From Phoronis australis (lineage: Eukaryota; Phoronida; Phoronidae), in the NCBI GenBank assembly GCA_002633005.1, contig NMRA01000391.1:1-64000 (forward strand): 64,000 bases of DNA. Reading direction: 5' to 3'. This document shows, piece by piece, positions 1 to 13,109 of this stretch; the first letter of the stretch is position 1; each line of letters starts with the position of its first letter. Below the pieces are notes generated by a model. It saw only the letters and a program-made list of their open reading frames with translations, was not told where the DNA came from and made no database searches. The translations under genes were made by a program, and so were the position numbers.

Positions 1-192
1 CCTAACCCTAACCCTAAACCTAACCTAACCCTAACCCTAGCAATAACCGTAACATTAACTCTAAACCTAACCATAACCCTAACCCTAACCCTAAACCTAA
101 CCGTAACCCTAACCCTAAACCTAACACTAACCCTAACCCTAAACCTAACACTAACCCTGACCCTAAACCTAACCTTAACCCTAAACCTAACC
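1..192. repeat. Degenerate telomeric repeat (CCCTAA)n
   Basis: The window opens with about 30 units of CCCTAA mixed with variants such as CCTAAA, CCATAA and ACTAAC. C-rich strand reading 5' to 3' from the left edge is the orientation of a left chromosome end with TTAGGG telomeres. The units are imperfect, so this is either the inner, mutated part of a telomere or a subtelomeric/interstitial tract. It stops abruptly at a foldback repeat. Confidence 0.9.
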
Positions 193-386
193 TTTCTCGT
201 TTAGTATGTGGTATAAATAGATTATTACATGTTCTCAGTCGTTATCCCCCTTATCTAGAGCCCTCGTGGATTTTGTAGAATTATCACCCTCGGGGCTGAC
301 GCCCCTCGGGCGATAATTCTCCAAAATCCACTCGGGCTCTAGATAACGGGGGATAACGACTTCGCCATGTAATAATCTATATATAG
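193..386 (-). repeat. Foldback (hairpin) repeat, copy 1, next to the telomere tract
   Basis: Two arms of roughly 75-80 bp are inverted copies of each other (TTATCTAGAGCCC and GGGCTCTAGATAA cores) around a GC-rich centre near 293-305. The reverse complement matches 16071-16264 closely, including the flank ATTTATACCACATACT, so this copy is inverted relative to the other two. It abuts the telomeric repeats directly. Confidence 0.85.
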
Positions 387-2199
387 CGACGTACTATTCA
401 GTTAATGTTAAGAATATAGCAATTATAATTATAAACAAGAGTTTAGACCATATTGTTGTTCAGATTGGTTTGAACTTTGCAATTTCCTCTTTAAGGTAAA
501 TGCCCAGCTTAATTTACATGGACATATCGGATCAGTGGCCTTGTTAGTTTTCGCTGGCTCCAAATACTTTTCCTCGAACTCGTATTTTTTCATCGTCGCA
601 GCTTTACAAATTCCAGAGTAGTGAACGTAAAATTCTCTGCTGAAAAGTACCGCCTGTTGTCCCTGTCGAAGCGTTTTCAGAAAGTGCAAAAAACACTCAT
701 CAATTCCACCAAGAAACGTCGTTTAGCGACTGTGTATTTGCCTCTGTGCATTTGCTTTTTTGTCGGGTGTCACGTGACTTTTGGCAAGGATGCGGAGCTT
801 GCGATTGGTCAATTGGCAAACCAAAAGCAAAGAGTGTCTCTCGGAAAGGCTATAAGGTACCCGTTTGGACAATAAGCTGCAGATTTTGTTAACGTTAGGA
901 AGTAGGCGGTAGCATTTATGGGTGCTTTTTGTGATATCACGGCTCCCTGTTTTCTATGGCAAAGATAGGTGTCAACTCCCATGGGCACAGGATACAGGAA
1001 ACTCGGTGTCGGCACCAAAGCTGTCCAGCTTACCGGCAACGACTGATAACATTGCATTTTTAGAGCACATTCGCGCACCCAGGGGGGCGAAGTAAGCAAA
1101 GTCCTCGGAGAAACAAAAACACCGAAAAATAGAAAACGAGGAAAGTCCACTAAAATGCAGGAACAACCAAAATTCTGCAAATGCGTAATTCAGAACTCTG
1201 AACGTACTCCGTGAATCTTAGTAAAAGGTTCACATTCACAAGCTTTCGAACCCCCATTTTTTTAGGCTGGGTGCGCGCATGCACCAAGTTTCCCAGTGGT
1301 ACAGTGATCCAACGATCATTTATCTCTTCCCAGCCCATCAAAATGTAGATGGGACACAGGTGAGACCAATATTTCACGGAACATGAAGGGCGGAGTACTT
1401 TATGCGCCAGAAGTTGTCTATCTAAGTTGTCAGGTGTGGCTGTGCTGCAAAATCGGAGAATGCGGTTGAATGGACGCCAGCTGTCTTCTACACTGTGCTA
1501 GAAGTCGCACTGAGGCTGATTTGTTCAATGAAAAAAAAATGCAAGGGGTTCTGCTGTAGACGATAGAGAAGACGAGGTCGACCTGAATTCGAACGATGAG
1601 TAAGATAGTAATGAGGTTTATTTTACTTTCTTGTTTGAGTTGGACTATCATCGTTTCATCTCTGTATACATTTGGTTGTAAAGTAAATGCTTCCCTGAGC
1701 CATACAACTACAAACACTTGAGGCCCAGTCAAACACACTTTTTGAAACTGCGTCAACTTTGCGATCAAGCTATTTGAATTTTGAACGTCTATACTTCCAA
1801 TTGGCAAAATGGTTTGGCATTGAACAAGTAAGAATTCATGTCACTACATGGAACTCTTTCATACTTCACTTGGATTGAAAGTCATGATGAAATTTAGGTT
1901 GAAATCACACGCGGCAGTCATCTCGTAAGCCACACCTGATTTTGTGAACGACAAACAAGCGGTCTCATTAGAATCAGCACGTTCTATATGAACAATTAAA
2001 GTAAAATTACTGTAAGGAGGTACTGCAAGGTTCAGGATTCTGGCACCAGACAACAAATAGTTAATAGCGCACAATGTGTTTTACTTTCATGTATTTCATT
2101 TAATATAGAATCGATGCTGTAAAATTATCAGTGTATTTTCAAGGAATTCAAGTCTGTGTTCCTGTGTACTAAACAATGATACCAATTATTGCAGAAAGG
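387..2199. other. Intergenic DNA beyond the 3' end of the large gene
   Basis: I see no supported gene here. Short open frames on both strands lack splice sites or recognisable domains. The stretch holds one MITE (1068-1281). Its right part is the expected 3' UTR and downstream sequence of the minus-strand gene ending at 2319. Confidence 0.5.
1068..1281. mobile_element. MITE family 1, copy A
   Basis: A 214-bp element with terminal inverted repeats: CATTCGCGCACCCAG on the left and CTGGGTGCGCGCATG on the right. The interior (GGGGCGAAGT, GAGAAACAAAAAC) is shared with copies at 34360, 35945, 36812 and, inverted, 39852. It has no coding capacity and is non-autonomous. Confidence 0.8.
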
Positions 2200-2205
2200 T
2201 TTATT
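2200..2205 (-). terminator. Candidate poly(A) signal AATAAA for the large gene
   Basis: AATAAA on the minus strand about 115 bases after the stop codon. A second AATAAA lies at 2258-2263, about 56 bases after the stop. Either could specify the 3' end. Confidence 0.4.
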
Positions 2206-2318
2206 GATGAAATCGAGGCAAGAAAAGCGCAATGTTCTGCTCACCACTAACTGTATTTTTATTAACATATACATAGCTGTTATTATACACCCGTGCAATC
2301 TGGTAATCATGTAATCAC

Positions 2319-2591
2319 TTAATTTTTCATAAGCCAAGCGTGCTCGAAGTTATGTATCAGCTGCATTCTCATATTTCTTGCAGCAGATTCTTCAATGCTA
2401 CGTTTGACTCTGTTCCTGGCGATGTCCTTAACAGAATAAGGCGTAATGGCCGCACGACTTCGCGAAGGACAAGCACCACTGGCCCAAAATTCTGACTTTC
2501 GGTTCAGTGCGTCTTGAAGTTTTCCCTTGTTGGCAGTAGAGGCCACATTGAACTGCACGTGATCTACGTTTTGGTTGTACAAGAACAGGAT
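2319..2591 (-). CDS. Exon 20: C-terminus and stop
   Basis: Residues 1619-1708 and TAA. The acceptor CTTTCTTTTCCAG|ATCCTG is strong. It starts with strand ILFLYNQNVDHVQFNV, has one Cys, then the basic run RNRVKRS (1677-1683, furin-like) and a short His/Met-rich tail. Confidence 0.75.
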   Translation of the reverse strand: MLFLYNQNVDHVQFNVASTANKGKLQDALNRKSEFWASGACPSRSRAAITPYSVKDIARNRVKRSIEESAARNMRMQLIHNFEHAWLMKN

Positions 2592-5500
2592 CTGGAAAAG
2601 AAAGCAATAAGCGGCATTAAAGCCACAGTTTCTTCCAAAACTAATTTTAGATTTAGACCATTTACCGTTACAAACTTCGTCGTGGTCAGCTTTTTCCTTC
2701 ATTACTCACTTTAAAAGTGATCTCTGGGGCACTTTTCATGAAAAGTGATGAAAAACTTGTCTAAGTTAAAATCGCTAGTCGGGCAAGGAAAAGTTTCATG
2801 AAACGGGGCTAGAGAAGAACTAAAATATTGCGTGCTTGTTGAAGATTTATATCAAGTAAAATTCGATCATGTTAATGTTACCGTGGTTTTGTTATCCATT
2901 TGCGTTTCTTTTTGCTAAACGTTACTAAAAAGACGTGGTCACGTGACCCAATTACTAACACATTGGTAAAGTCAAAAATTAAATTGCACAAGCTTTCTAC
3001 TTTCAAGTATCAATGATAAGACCAAACTTTGCTTGATGTAAACGTTCAAAAACCCAGTTACAGTTTGCTAACCTATTGTTTAGTTTTCGTTTGAAGCAAT
3101 TTTTGAGTTTTTTTCATGAAAATCATAAAAGGCCAATTTGTGCTGGCTTCAAACGCGGAACATTCCAAAAGCAATTCCAAACAGTTTTAGAGAACAGTAC
3201 ATTAAGCAAAGTATTTCAAAGTTTGATATGAATCCGATCAGCTACTTCTGAGATACAATGTTCCAAATTTGGCCACATTTGAACATTTTTCTTCGGCCCT
3301 GATAACCTTAACGGTCCACCGTGTTGCGCAAACATCATTCGGAATACTTTAATTAGATTAGCATTGGAGTTTACGGTTTTAGCAACTATTGAGCTCAAAG
3401 AGGCTATGCATTGTTTTCACGAAATCGAGACTCATCACCCACGGTCCGTCCTGTTCCGTAAAAGTGTCGGTTTCTATTTCGCACGGATGAGAATACACAA
3501 CACTCGACTTTAATTTGTTACAGTCTCCGTGAAAGTCATTTGGCCGCGTGCTCAGGCCAGATACACTTATGTTGTTTCCGTTTTATCCTTGTTTTTCCAA
3601 AACAACTTCAAGGGTGAAGCTACACCCACATTTGTTGCAATAAATTTATATCGCGCTGGTGTGATAAATAATCATCGGTCTGATCTCATCATTCGTGGAA
3701 ATTTGGCTTTTGAACATTTACCATTGCTCAGTGACTAGAAATCATACAACTGATCACTAGTTGTGTATGTTGGGAGCAAATGTTCTTATGCAAGTGTAAA
3801 TGAACAAAACAATAGGGTCTGCCGATTCTTTAACTCCCTCGTAGTCCTCTCAAAACGTGCAAGCCAGCAAACGCTCTTGCATTGGCACCCAATGCAATCA
3901 CTGCCCAATATTCATTGCAAAAAAAGGAATTGCTGTGTTCGATCGAAGATCTAGGAATAAATGTTGATTATGTGTCTATGCGTATAAGGAATAAAAGCAA
4001 AGGGTTCCACTCCAAAACATGAAGCAAAAGAAATACTTTCAAAGTAGGCACTGTCATGAGACTTAAAATACATGCCGCGCGTTTGAAAACATTGTTTGAG
4101 GGTCATCCTCTGCGCGTAAGCGACGTTCCTAATAAGGCCTACACACCATAACTTCACGGTGCCATTAATTAAACTTATACATAAGCATCTTCTTTTGCGT
4201 GTGTATATATATATATATATACTTACTTTGATAATGTTAGTCAGTGCAGACACGTCAGTGTTATCTTCAATGTACACGTTGACGGTTCCCTTGGCATTCA
4301 TGGCCAACATTTGTTCTGCGATGTCGTTAACAGGACTCGGGTTCTCTCGACTACTATACAATTTCTCTTCGATACTTTCTGTCGGGACTGGTTTGAATTT
4401 GGCATTCAGGGCATTTCCTGAATAGAATGTTGATGTGTGATTAGGTAACGTTAGGTCATGACGGTGAATGAATAGAACAGCTAAATGTTCACACAGTAAA
4501 AATGAGAAGAATGATAAATTAAGTTAAATAAAAATCAATGATCTTGCATTTTGGACGACAAGTTTTTCAACTATCCGGAGGCGTATTCAGACCTAGGATT
4601 ATTGCAGTTTGGGGTGGAAGATGACGGTTAACTTGATCGCCACCGATGTCGCGCCACTGCAGCCCAGACGTCACCGTCGTTATCGGGGTCCCCGCGCCCG
4701 GGCCGGACCTCACCTCCCCACTCCCACACCCCACCCCACACGTAACCATGCTACTGCTCTTGCATTCCATGTAAGAGCGTATATCTATTTTTACGTTTAA
4801 CTGAACCTTTGAGGCTTTGGAAAGTCGCGATTGAAAGTTTCTGTTACACCACATAACGTCATAACAAATGACTTTCAAGGTCTTTTACGATCCTTAAAGA
4901 CACTAAATCCAAACTTCCTGAGCAAGAATTGATAATCACAATAGTTTTATAATATGTAACATAGACGTTTAAAGTGGCAGTTGGCTTTGTACAGTTTTAC
5001 TTGCTGCCTAAACATGAAAATAGAGTGGAAAGTTGTTTGCAACTGAACTAGTCTCAACCGTTTCCTTGTCATAGTAGCAGCTGTCTTGGTTAGGCCTACG
5101 ACCAGCAAAACGAAATAAGAGCTAGGCTATTGTGAAGTGGCCATTTTTAGAAGCCGTGTTTCTGCTCGAAGTCGTGTATGAATGCATTAATGTGACCTTT
5201 CCACCTATTAGTAAAAACATCATGCAATTCGCGAATATTCGACGAAAACTTGCGTGATTTCGCCGAACTCCCAAAACACTACCCTTAAGGAACGCAACCC
5301 AATATTGCGTCAAGCAACTTCCAATTGTTTGTTGAGGGATACAAAACCGAAAACGTGATGACGTGATGTGGTAACTAGTGTTTGTCGAGCGATTGGCTCA
5401 AGTAATTAGATCGTGTTCATCACACATGCCTTTGACAAAGATACGTGTTTCATCGTTTGCAAATCGTACCGACAATGGAGTAGATCTGTGTATTCTCCAG

Positions 5501-8500
5501 ACACGTAGCTCCCTTCTCGCAAGCCATTGAGTGAAGAGCCGAGTTGGTTCGGTCGCTGTTGTAGAAACGTACATTGGTCGGGTTTTTAAAAGGAACGTTT
5601 GCCTTCTCCACGTAGTTTTTCAGAAAGTTGATGCACGAGGTCACTTTGTTGCTCCAAGTTTGTCCTTCAAAATTCAGAAAATATAATCTCATAATTGATA
5701 GTTTGTAGAAAGACAACCTGCTAATAAACATCAGGCAAGTATGACCTCAATAGTTGATTAGTTACTCAGTTCCTTGTTTGACGACGCATACCGCGTTCAT
5801 TGTGACATTTTAGGAGTGCAAGCAGGACGTACAATCAGAAGACAGACCAGCAGCTTAAAATTAGCGCGCACCACTGCGGACGACCGACCCTCATGACAAG
5901 ACGCCAACTCCACAGTCGATGTTGATGATGAGACGGCTAAGATCAGGCCAGGAACGTCCGCGCGTGTCTTTCGTGAATTAACTGGCCACCTAACCACGTC
6001 CGTCGACACGACGGCTCTGTCTGAATGTTGGGCTGCAGAAAACGGCCCCAACACATCCGGTGTTATCAGAATCGTTATCAATATCAACCCGTATTTGAAA
6101 GAGAGAAAAGCTAGGCGAATTTAGTATCTTAAAGAAATGGACTACGCTCCATCTTCTTATATAGTTATTCTTCCCCAACGTGACGGGTGTTGCTCAATAT
6201 ACTGCACAACAAAAGTGACGAAATGATAGAGAGTAAACAATTTCGGTACTTATAAATACAATCAGTTGTTTTGTGTTACTAATGTGGCAACTATTCATTG
6301 ATGGCGTAATACAAGAGTGAGCAATTGGTCTCAGACACAGTGCCAATTTTCCTTATCATAAAAATATGAACCACTGGATATCGAATGCAACACTTGAGAA
6401 TGTAGTGAAAGATAAGAGAACGCCCAAAACAATAAAAATCGTTAACAGGAATTCATGGTTACGACAATGGCTTCCTATAAGCCGTTTTACAAATAAGTAG
6501 TAGAACGTTTATGAGCAAACAGCCAATCACGTGTGACTCCTGTGGGCTAACCAAAGTGTATTCCGTGGATGCAAGAAACTCAACAGCAAACCCAATGTGA
6601 TCACATGACCACGGACGCTCATGAGAGGGAAATCTGTACATATCTCAAAATCGCTCCTGGCTCAGGATATGCATACAATGCGCCATAAACAAAACATTTC
6701 TCAATTTGAAGTAACGTATTTGTAAAATATATGAACGTGACAATTTAAGAAGTTATTAAGGTTCTTTGTTGTTTTATTTCTCTGGGTTCTTTTGGTTATA
6801 TAAATAACACATCTTCGGAATGAAGGTAAACTTGGCACTATAAGAAAAACAATTGTGGGTGGATTTGTGTTCGTTTAAAGGCAGTCGTTATTAAATGATT
6901 TTTCTGCTAGCAAGGAATCTGGCAATACCCTCTAACGCTAAGTGGTTGAATTATGTTATTTACCGGTAGGGATCGGAAGAAGGCTAGATCTTATCAATAT
7001 TGCAGTTTGCACGTCATGGTGCGAGGTTTAGCCGCATTTAAGAAGTCACGCATGGTCCCGAATTGACCTTTCGCCAGGATTTTGAGTGACGATTCAACTG
7101 ACCAATCAGACGCAGCATTCTGGACACACCTTCTTTTCCAAGCTGGCATTTTACCCGACAAAGACCGCGCTGTCGGGTAAAACGTATTGTTTGTTTGTCG
7201 ACTTTTCGTAAGGGGGCGGAGCTTGCGATAGCTCAATTGCCGACAACGACTCAGTGGTTGGCCTTTTATGATTGAGGATTCGTTAATAATGTCGAAACAC
7301 TGCCGAACCTAGCATCACTTAGGGTAATCTCAACTTATACAGTATGAAACTGGACTGTAGCTTCCTCACGATTTCACTTCTGATAAGACGCCTTGTGAAC
7401 GTTGAATAAAACTGGTCGCTTCTCACCTATTCCGAGTCCGCAACCACAGTGGTCGACAAAGCACTTCTTAATGTCATTCGTCGGAATCATTCTTTTGTTC
7501 AGAAGAGTCTTTAACTTCGTTTCCAGTTCTTGTTCCACTTCCTGTCGATTTGTCAGGGTATTTGGACAGAACTTAACGTTTTCGTCTGAACATTTGTTGT
7601 CGTTGTCTGTCTTTAATGTAATGTAATGTAGATTTTCGCCAAACGGTGGAAGTTGGCAGGCCCTATTGGCATTCACAGGATTAATAATAGGACCTCCTGA
7701 AATTAAAGTAAAAATCAGTAAGAACACTTACTGGAAGACATTAGGTATCACGTATGTAGAGTGTGGGCCTTTGATGAGCAATACTTATAAAAACTTGAAA
7801 CACAACGAAATAAATATTGAGTAGCAAATCAAACTTGTAATGCAAGTGTCGACAGAAAAACTGATAAATTGTGAACAGTGTCTGATAACTGAAAGGAAGA
7901 GAAGTGGAAAACTACAAAGATCACCTCCGTTGATCTGATTAGCGAAAGACTCCAAGTCCTTGTACCATCCAGAATTTCCCACTTCCCAGATTTTCATCCG
8001 TTTGCTGTCACTTTCCTTTGTGCGGATGTCAAAATAAAGCTTGTCCGTGTGAGCTCCGATGCCAATGAACATTTGTTTGCTGCTCAGGATTGATGTGCAC
8101 ACTTGGGTAAGTTTTTTAGAGAGTTCTAACAACGTGTTCTTGGAGCCAGACTGTATCTTTAGTTCAACAGCTTGGCCTGTTTGAAACCTGTACCTTTCTT
8201 CAGTGTGGCGTGCGTCAAAGGCTATCCTGTTCTTAGACCTAGGTCGGTAAGCAGATTTCTGAATTACTTGGAGATTAGGAAATATGTCCTTAGTTTCCTG
8301 TAAGCATTCAACTAGGCGTTCATCCAGACGGAAAAATCTGAGGCCCGGATACATAAAGGTCGCTATGGTGAAAGAATCAGACAAAGGTTGCCCAGAGTTG
8401 GAGCCGTCAAGAAGCTTCGTCTTTCTTGATTCGCTCTTCATTTCTTCAGGATATTCATACTCGGACTGAAGGTCAGCAGGAACGCTTACAACAAGAAGGT

Positions 8501-11500
8501 TTGCGCCTTTCTGGAATGAAACTATTTCGCCGAGTGTTCCTGCTTGAGCCTGGACACACACTTCAAGTCTTGTTGCCGTGGCGAGTTTTACGTGGTCAAA
8601 TCCAGCACACTGCGCCAAATGGGACAGGATTGCAACATCAGCAGCACTTCCACCGTCAAGTTCAAGTTGTGCTGCTCTGTGAACAAAAGCAAGAGGTTGA
8701 TTTTAAGGTTTGTTTTTACGGCGGTACTGGAAACATATGTTAATACGTTAAAGTTAGCAATGACTATTGAGCTTGCAATAACTCACGTCGCCTTACTGTC
8801 TGTTTTCTGCATCGTTTCTGATACCGAGGCGGTACGAGCATTGCCCAGTCACTTACAGAATATCTTCTGCATCGCGAAGAGAGTAATGTTGGGTTATATA
8901 GAACCGGTAATGGCTAAGTGTCGCCAAAACTTGAAACAAAAATCAGTCGTGCGCAGCTGTAAATGCCCGACACCAGGACTTTGGCGACCTGTTTGATAAC
9001 CATATTAGACGATTATCGTCTTGATGTGTGTACAGTAGACACAGTCACCGCAACCGACCGCCTTCAGTATGAGTAACATTACTGTTGTATTGCCTCTACT
9101 CATCATAAAGGCACAGCAAAAAAGTACAAACAAATGTACCTGCTGTTTTTGCTCAAAATTTCCATGAAATGGACATGGCTACATGTAATAATGGATGTGT
9201 TAAGTGGGAAATTACTATCAATTTTATTTCAAGGAACTTTGTCCTGCGGTGACAGAATTGGTATTAAGGCACCCCTCTAGTATACGAAGGACGTCACAAA
9301 ATCAATAGTTCACCATTCCAGAAAGAAGTCCCGTTTCACTACCACTTACAGTCTAAGCAGAGAAATTGCCCAGTGATTTCTCACAAATGTGCGACCGAGT
9401 TCCTTTTCCGGGATAACAAATGTAATTCGTTTCAGTCCCTAACATGAATTAAAGGGCTACCTGATGTGGCCCCATTTGGTTGGGACGTTACCACCAACCA
9501 CGTCAAATTAAAACTGCATGGTGACTTTTTGAGACTATTTGTTGGATGATGTATAGTACGTTATGTTGAGGGATGGAGATGTGGAATTGAGAAGTTTATG
9601 CCTTTCTACGTACTGAGAAAAAGGAAATGGCCCATTAAGAGTACTGTTTAAGATCATGTTATGTGGATCAGACAACTACACGACGGATTTTCCAAGTACT
9701 TCAGACCACTAAACTTTTTGCCAATGTGATCTACTGAAAGACTTTCTAAACAGACTAAGCCAAGTTTTTGAAACTGCGAGGGTGCACTGTTTTACTAGTG
9801 ACTCCCTTATGATTGATGTTTTTTAAAACAAATTTTTTAACAAAAATTCTAAGATTTGCATCAGCAATTGCCTGATGTTTCTCCACAACACCTAATATGT
9901 ACACGTATAAGTATCATTCAATTCCTGAATTACATCAGGACCTCTATACTCAAAGAAATTTATGGACGTAGAGCACAAAGAGTGGTTTTAAAGCAAACAG
10001 CGTAAGTTTTCTCATTCTTACCACCTATTGTGCAAAGTCCTAAAGCCATGTCCGTACTGTTCTGACAAAGTGCCGTAAAAATAGTTATGAAAATAAGGTA
10101 GCATCATTCTACTTTGGATTTCGACACAATACTCTGCAATCAACTGGAAACCTACAAGCTTTCATTGTAATAGCGAAAGTACTTGAATCTCTAATCATGT
10201 AATAGGCCAAAGAAAACATTTTTTTCTGGTCCAACTCACTTTTGAGACCTGCGCTCTCCCACTAAATCAAACATCGCCGGCCCGTATCAACTTAACCCAG
10301 GTCTGGTGGTGTTTTTTTTTTGAAAAGCTGTACAAAGGTACGTAAGCACGATTAGAAACGTCATGATTTGTCATGAAATGATTGAAAAACAAATCCCGCA
10401 TCATTTTGTTGTCTCTGGTGTATTTCCACGTTTGAAAAAGTGAGCAACTAAAATGTACCACGTCAATGACCTGATTTCCAAAAAACACAGACCAAGGACC
10501 GGGGTATAATCATTGTGCGAGAAACTTGGAAATATGTTTCACATTTTCTGTCATACATGTCAGTAAAACTCAAGCTAAATGTATAATATTCTGTTCTCGA
10601 GTATAAATTATTGTTTATGCATATGAGTTGCTAGTCCAAGTTTGCATTTGACCCCTAGGTTCGAGTTAGAAACTCATATAAAAACTTTAAAGTTTTGAGA
10701 TTTCGAGTAAAAACTCGAAATTTCGATCCCAGACTTGAACTTCAGCCCTAATGCTAGGGTTATCGAGTGCAAACTGAGATTAGACAGTTATTAAAGCCAC
10801 CCATTTTGTACTCGGGCATAGAATAATAAACATTTATTTCGAGTTCACACAACAGCAGTTGAATAGAAACTGCCAAAAATGATATCGAGTTCGATTAGGC
10901 TCCAGTCCCTGAGCCTATGCCTTAGCTGTCGAACACACAGTTTGTCAAAATAATCGAGAGCCGGTTATTCCGTGTGAAAAGGTAAAGAAGAGAATTACCT
11001 GCCCTCGTAATGCAAAGAAGAAGTCCCGTGCTTTCCCTTGGGGTATTTTGAAGTTGGTTCATCCCATGCTTCAATTACTTTCAATTTCTTCGGCGTAGCT
11101 GTAATATAAACACCATGCGCAATGGTTTCGGTAAAGCATCGGACGAGGGTATAATTTTAAACAGGAAAGCTGATAATACGTTAAGTGTATAAGTTCATTC
11201 ATTTTTGGAGAGTCAATCGCATCCATCCATTTGGATGGTTTACCTACATTGTGAACACTACTGTTCATTGTTCAACGTTCGAACTATGAAGATTAGTTTG
11301 GTGCGTTCTCAAAATGACGAAATGGATGTTGTTGTGCTAACTGCACATTGATGTGAAATTTAAGACAGTTTGATGACTTGTTCGTTTGCACTGTTGCACA
11401 GAAGCATCAATTAGGCACTTTCACTTTTGCACAGCTGTCAATCATCACTGAATTGTACTTACATTTAAAAGGATACTAAACCGTGTTATGATGATTTCAA

Positions 11501-13077
11501 CCAATCCTCGACGTTTCACCTGCTAATGCATCATTGACTACAATCGTGAAAGATAAAAGCAGGAGCCAAGTAAAAACGTATACCACCTAACAAATTGGGA
11601 ATTATGGTCATGGTAGTTGGTCTTTCCCAACAGTTGTGTAGTTCGCTGGAAACATAGGTCACGCTTGACAAGAGTTTTCAAATTTTTCTCCAAACTTATG
11701 AGGATTGTCGAGGGTTAAAGAGCATTATGTTGTTGCAAAGAACTGGACAGAAAAGTCGTTTTTAGTATCTTCTGTTCATCGGCCAAAACCGGGTTTGGCA
11801 TCCTCTCAAGTATGCCTACCGGAGTTTTCAAACTGTTGCGCTGTAAGATACGCCAATCTTCTAAGACGGAAAAGCAAACGTGTCGTCATAATTCTGTCTT
11901 GGCAAGTTTTCGCTTGATCTTTTTCAGAGCAACTTGCGCATTTCTGATTTGCATTTCCGCACCAAGTATTTTCATTCTGTTCTTCGTTACTAAATATCAT
12001 GTCGTCCATTGCGTAACGTGTAAGCTCTCTGAAAATGAATTTAAAGAAAATTAAAACACTTAGAGGACTAACTTGATAAATTTTGTATCTTCTTCCCTGA
12101 ATTTGAAGCACATCCTAACTTTATGGATTTTTTGGTCACAGATTTTTAAACAAAAGCCCGATTGTGAAAGACCGCCATTTCTCGACTTAGTTTCTATACT
12201 TAACCCAATTTCAACAACATTACTTATACAGTAACACCAAATACCTTTCCATTTACGTACCTATAATAGTCGCAACAAACCTCTCGGATGCCATACATTG
12301 GTTGTCGTGACCTACCTCATCTTGAGGCAATTCATCAATCAAACTTTTTCAAAAATATTTTGCTACAATCAATGGAACGTATACCTGACAAGTAAATTGC
12401 GGTGTTTACTATGCATAAATAATATTGGTGGTGGCTATAGATATTTGCAGCCTAAGAAACAGCAGCTCCACGTTCTAAATCTAAAAGTATATGATTTTTT
12501 TTCTTTTATTGACATAAAAAGCAGGTTATAATTTGATTGATGAATTTGTACTAGTCTATGTAACACAAACAAAATAATTTTAATCGGTACACGCAATGTA
12601 CTACACGTAAGTGGTACAAGCTTCCTGCAACCAACTCGAAAACCGTCGGATACGGAAAACAAGGTTCGTGTGCATGCGAACAAGAGGGCAGCTATCCTCG
12701 AGTTGTGACAATAAAAACGACAGAATGAATATATATCTATCTACATCAGTTCTATATCTGTATAGATATAGATATGGACACATGTCAAATGAGGTCGTAT
12801 ATGGAGGTCGCAAGCTATTCTTTAACTTGCGATATTCATGCGACGGGCGTAAACGCATCGCATGCTTATCGCTTATGGGACGGTACCATTATTGTTTTCC
12901 TTTGTTGCGTCGTCGTTGAAATTTACAATATAAAAGTAGGTCGTGCGGATATCGTGCCTTGGGCGCACATCATCCGGTAACTGGTTGCCATTATCTTTAT
13001 CGTTAGAAAGAAAAACAAAGTGAACAATGGATACGCCTATCTACCGCTATACGTAGGTGTGCGTGCGTGTGTGTGTG

Positions 13078-13109
<32 letters not shown>

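Noticed and set aside
4567-4878. GC-rich patch in intron 18 read as a Gly/Pro-rich coding exon or CpG island
   Set aside because: Short (about 100 bp), no splice sites, no motif.
5797-6178. Minus-strand open frames with Asp-rich and Cys-containing peptide, possible extra exon between exons 17 and 18
   Set aside because: No clear acceptor/donor pair in phase 1, and exons 17 and 18 already join in phase without it.
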